Shown piece after piece: positions 63,340 through 64,000 of a stretch of DNA of 64,000 bases. Below the pieces are notes generated by a model, which did not search any database, was not told the origin of the DNA, and saw nothing but the letters and a program-made list of their open reading frames with translations. Source of the stretch: Dyadobacter endophyticus (lineage in GTDB: Bacteria; Bacteroidota; Bacteroidia; Cytophagales; Spirosomataceae); the NCBI RefSeq assembly GCF_014641595.1, contig NZ_BMIA01000008.1, positions 1-64,000 on the forward strand. Reading direction: 5' to 3'. The stretch's first letter is position 1, and the number at the start of each line of letters is the position of its first letter. The position numbers and the translations under genes are program-made.

Positions 63340-64000
63340 ATGCAAAATATAGTTGCTACTCTCCTGTTACTGGTCCTGTCGTTGGCCGCATTTGCGCAAA
63401 AGGGCTTCAAAGTCGTGCCTCTGGGTGTTAAAGGGGGAACAATGGATGGAAACCTTTCCGCATACCTGCTCGCGCCTGCCGGCTCGGATGCGTATGTGTG
63501 CCTGGATGCGGGTACGGTGAGTAACGGCATTGAAAAGGCTATCGAAAAGAAGACATTCAACGTGAATGGGGAAACGGTTTTAAAAAAATATATCAAAGGC
63601 TACCTCATTTCACACCCGCATCTCGATCATATTTCCGGCATGGTCATCAATTCGGTGGACGATACGGTGAAGCAGGTTTATGCTATGGAGCATTGCATTG
63701 GTGTGATGAAAGCGCATTATTTCAACTGGCAAAGCTGGCCTAACCTGGCGAACGACGGTAATGCGCCCGCATTGAACAAATATCGTTACCAACAATTGTC
63801 GGAGGGGGAAGAAACGCCGCTTGCGGAGACACGAATGTCCGTGAGAGCCTTCCCGCTAAGTCATTCGAAACCTTATTCCAGTACTGCTTTTCTCGTGAAG
63901 AGTGGAGAATCCTATGCGCTGTATTTCGGTGATACAGGGCCGGATGAGGTAGAGAAAACCGATCATATGCGCAGGGTTTGGGCCGCTGTGGCGCCGCTGG
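63340..64000 (+). CDS. Exported MBL-fold cyclic-nucleotide phosphodiesterase-like protein, 3' end outside window
   Basis: The signal peptide is about 1-19 (AAFA before Gln20). A metallo-beta-lactamase site is visible: His92, His94, Asp96 and His97 in SHPHLDHISG, with SHSKPYSSTAFLV and YFGDTGPDEVE following. The order resembles class II 3',5'-cyclic nucleotide phosphodiesterases, which would hydrolyse cAMP or cGMP in the periplasm. The frame is open through 220 codons to the window edge, so the C-terminus is unknown. Confidence 0.85.
   Translation, partial: MQNIVATLLLLVLSLAAFAQKGFKVVPLGVKGGTMDGNLSAYLLAPAGSDAYVCLDAGTVSNGIEKAIEKKTFNVNGETVLKKYIKGYLISHPHLDHISGMVINSVDDTVKQVYAMEHCIGVMKAHYFNWQSWPNLANDGNAPALNKYRYQQLSEGEETPLAETRMSVRAFPLSHSKPYSSTAFLVKSGESYALYFGDTGPDEVEKTDHMRRVWAAVAPL

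Noticed and set aside
1..64000. CRISPR arrays, insertion sequences, tRNA genes
   Set aside because: No regularly spaced repeats, transposase motifs or tRNA-like cloverleafs were recognised by reading; no software scan was run.

Overview
The window reads as chromosomal DNA from a Bacteroidota bacterium of the order Cytophagales, most like Dyadobacter or Spirosoma relatives. The signs are C-terminal type IX secretion (T9SS) sorting domains, a SusC-era TonB receptor style, Bacteroidota promoter motifs (TAnnTTTG at -7), weak ribosome binding sites, many ATGA start/stop overlaps and roughly balanced base composition. The genus is inferred from overall protein style, not from a database match.

Layout. 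(1) 1-170: the 3' part of a 5S-like rRNA and a perfect 18-bp hairpin that can terminate transcription from both sides. (2) 17566 down to 248, minus strand: one tightly packed eight-gene operon encoding two paralogous trypsin-like proteases with complete triads, a HEAT-like protein, a small protein homologous to the tail of the second protease, a giant DUF6603-type protein and three further giant soluble proteins (1080, 1550 and 611 aa). None has a signal peptide. I know of no characterised function for this set and regard it as the best candidate for an undescribed system. (3) 17.8-27.1 kb: cell-surface and secreted genes: a seven-repeat propeller lipoprotein, a leucine-rich-repeat T9SS protein, a Tat-type dienelactone hydrolase, a coiled-coil lipoprotein, a second T9SS protein and a surface fibre with a peptidase S74 chaperone tail. 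(4) 34.8 down to 27.1 kb, minus strand: an iron/cobalamin-type ABC importer (binding lipoprotein, permease, ATPase) behind a 20-bp near-palindrome at its promoter, then a GT-C-like membrane protein and small enzymes (SnoaL-like, GNAT, nitrilase).

(5) 35.4-43.4 kb, plus strand: the four-gene DNA repair set Exo, ligase, Lhr-Core helicase and PdeM phosphoesterase. The set is split after the ligase by a DUF433/DUF5615 toxin-antitoxin-like pair and a DUF4143 ATPase. A 114-bp, about 94% identical copy of the ligase 3' end lies beyond the pair, marking an insertion footprint. (6) 48.4 down to 43.5 kb: a signalling operon with FIST sensor, PAS histidine kinase, single receiver and a receiver-PAS-kinase-receiver hybrid. 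(7) 48.5-64.0 kb: mixed housekeeping and accessory genes: dGTPase, DUF3500, an antitoxin followed by a RelE/ParE toxin broken by one stop codon, pseudouridine synthase, YccF, quinone oxidoreductase, alpha/beta hydrolase, TonB receptor, MocR-type regulator, covalent-FAD alditol oxidase-like enzyme, TetR regulator coupled to an ABC1 kinase, AI-2E family exporter, GNAT, and a cyclic-nucleotide phosphodiesterase-like MBL protein that runs off the end.

No CRISPR array, insertion sequence, integrase or tRNA was recognised. All identifications come from reading sequence and protein motifs; no searches were run.
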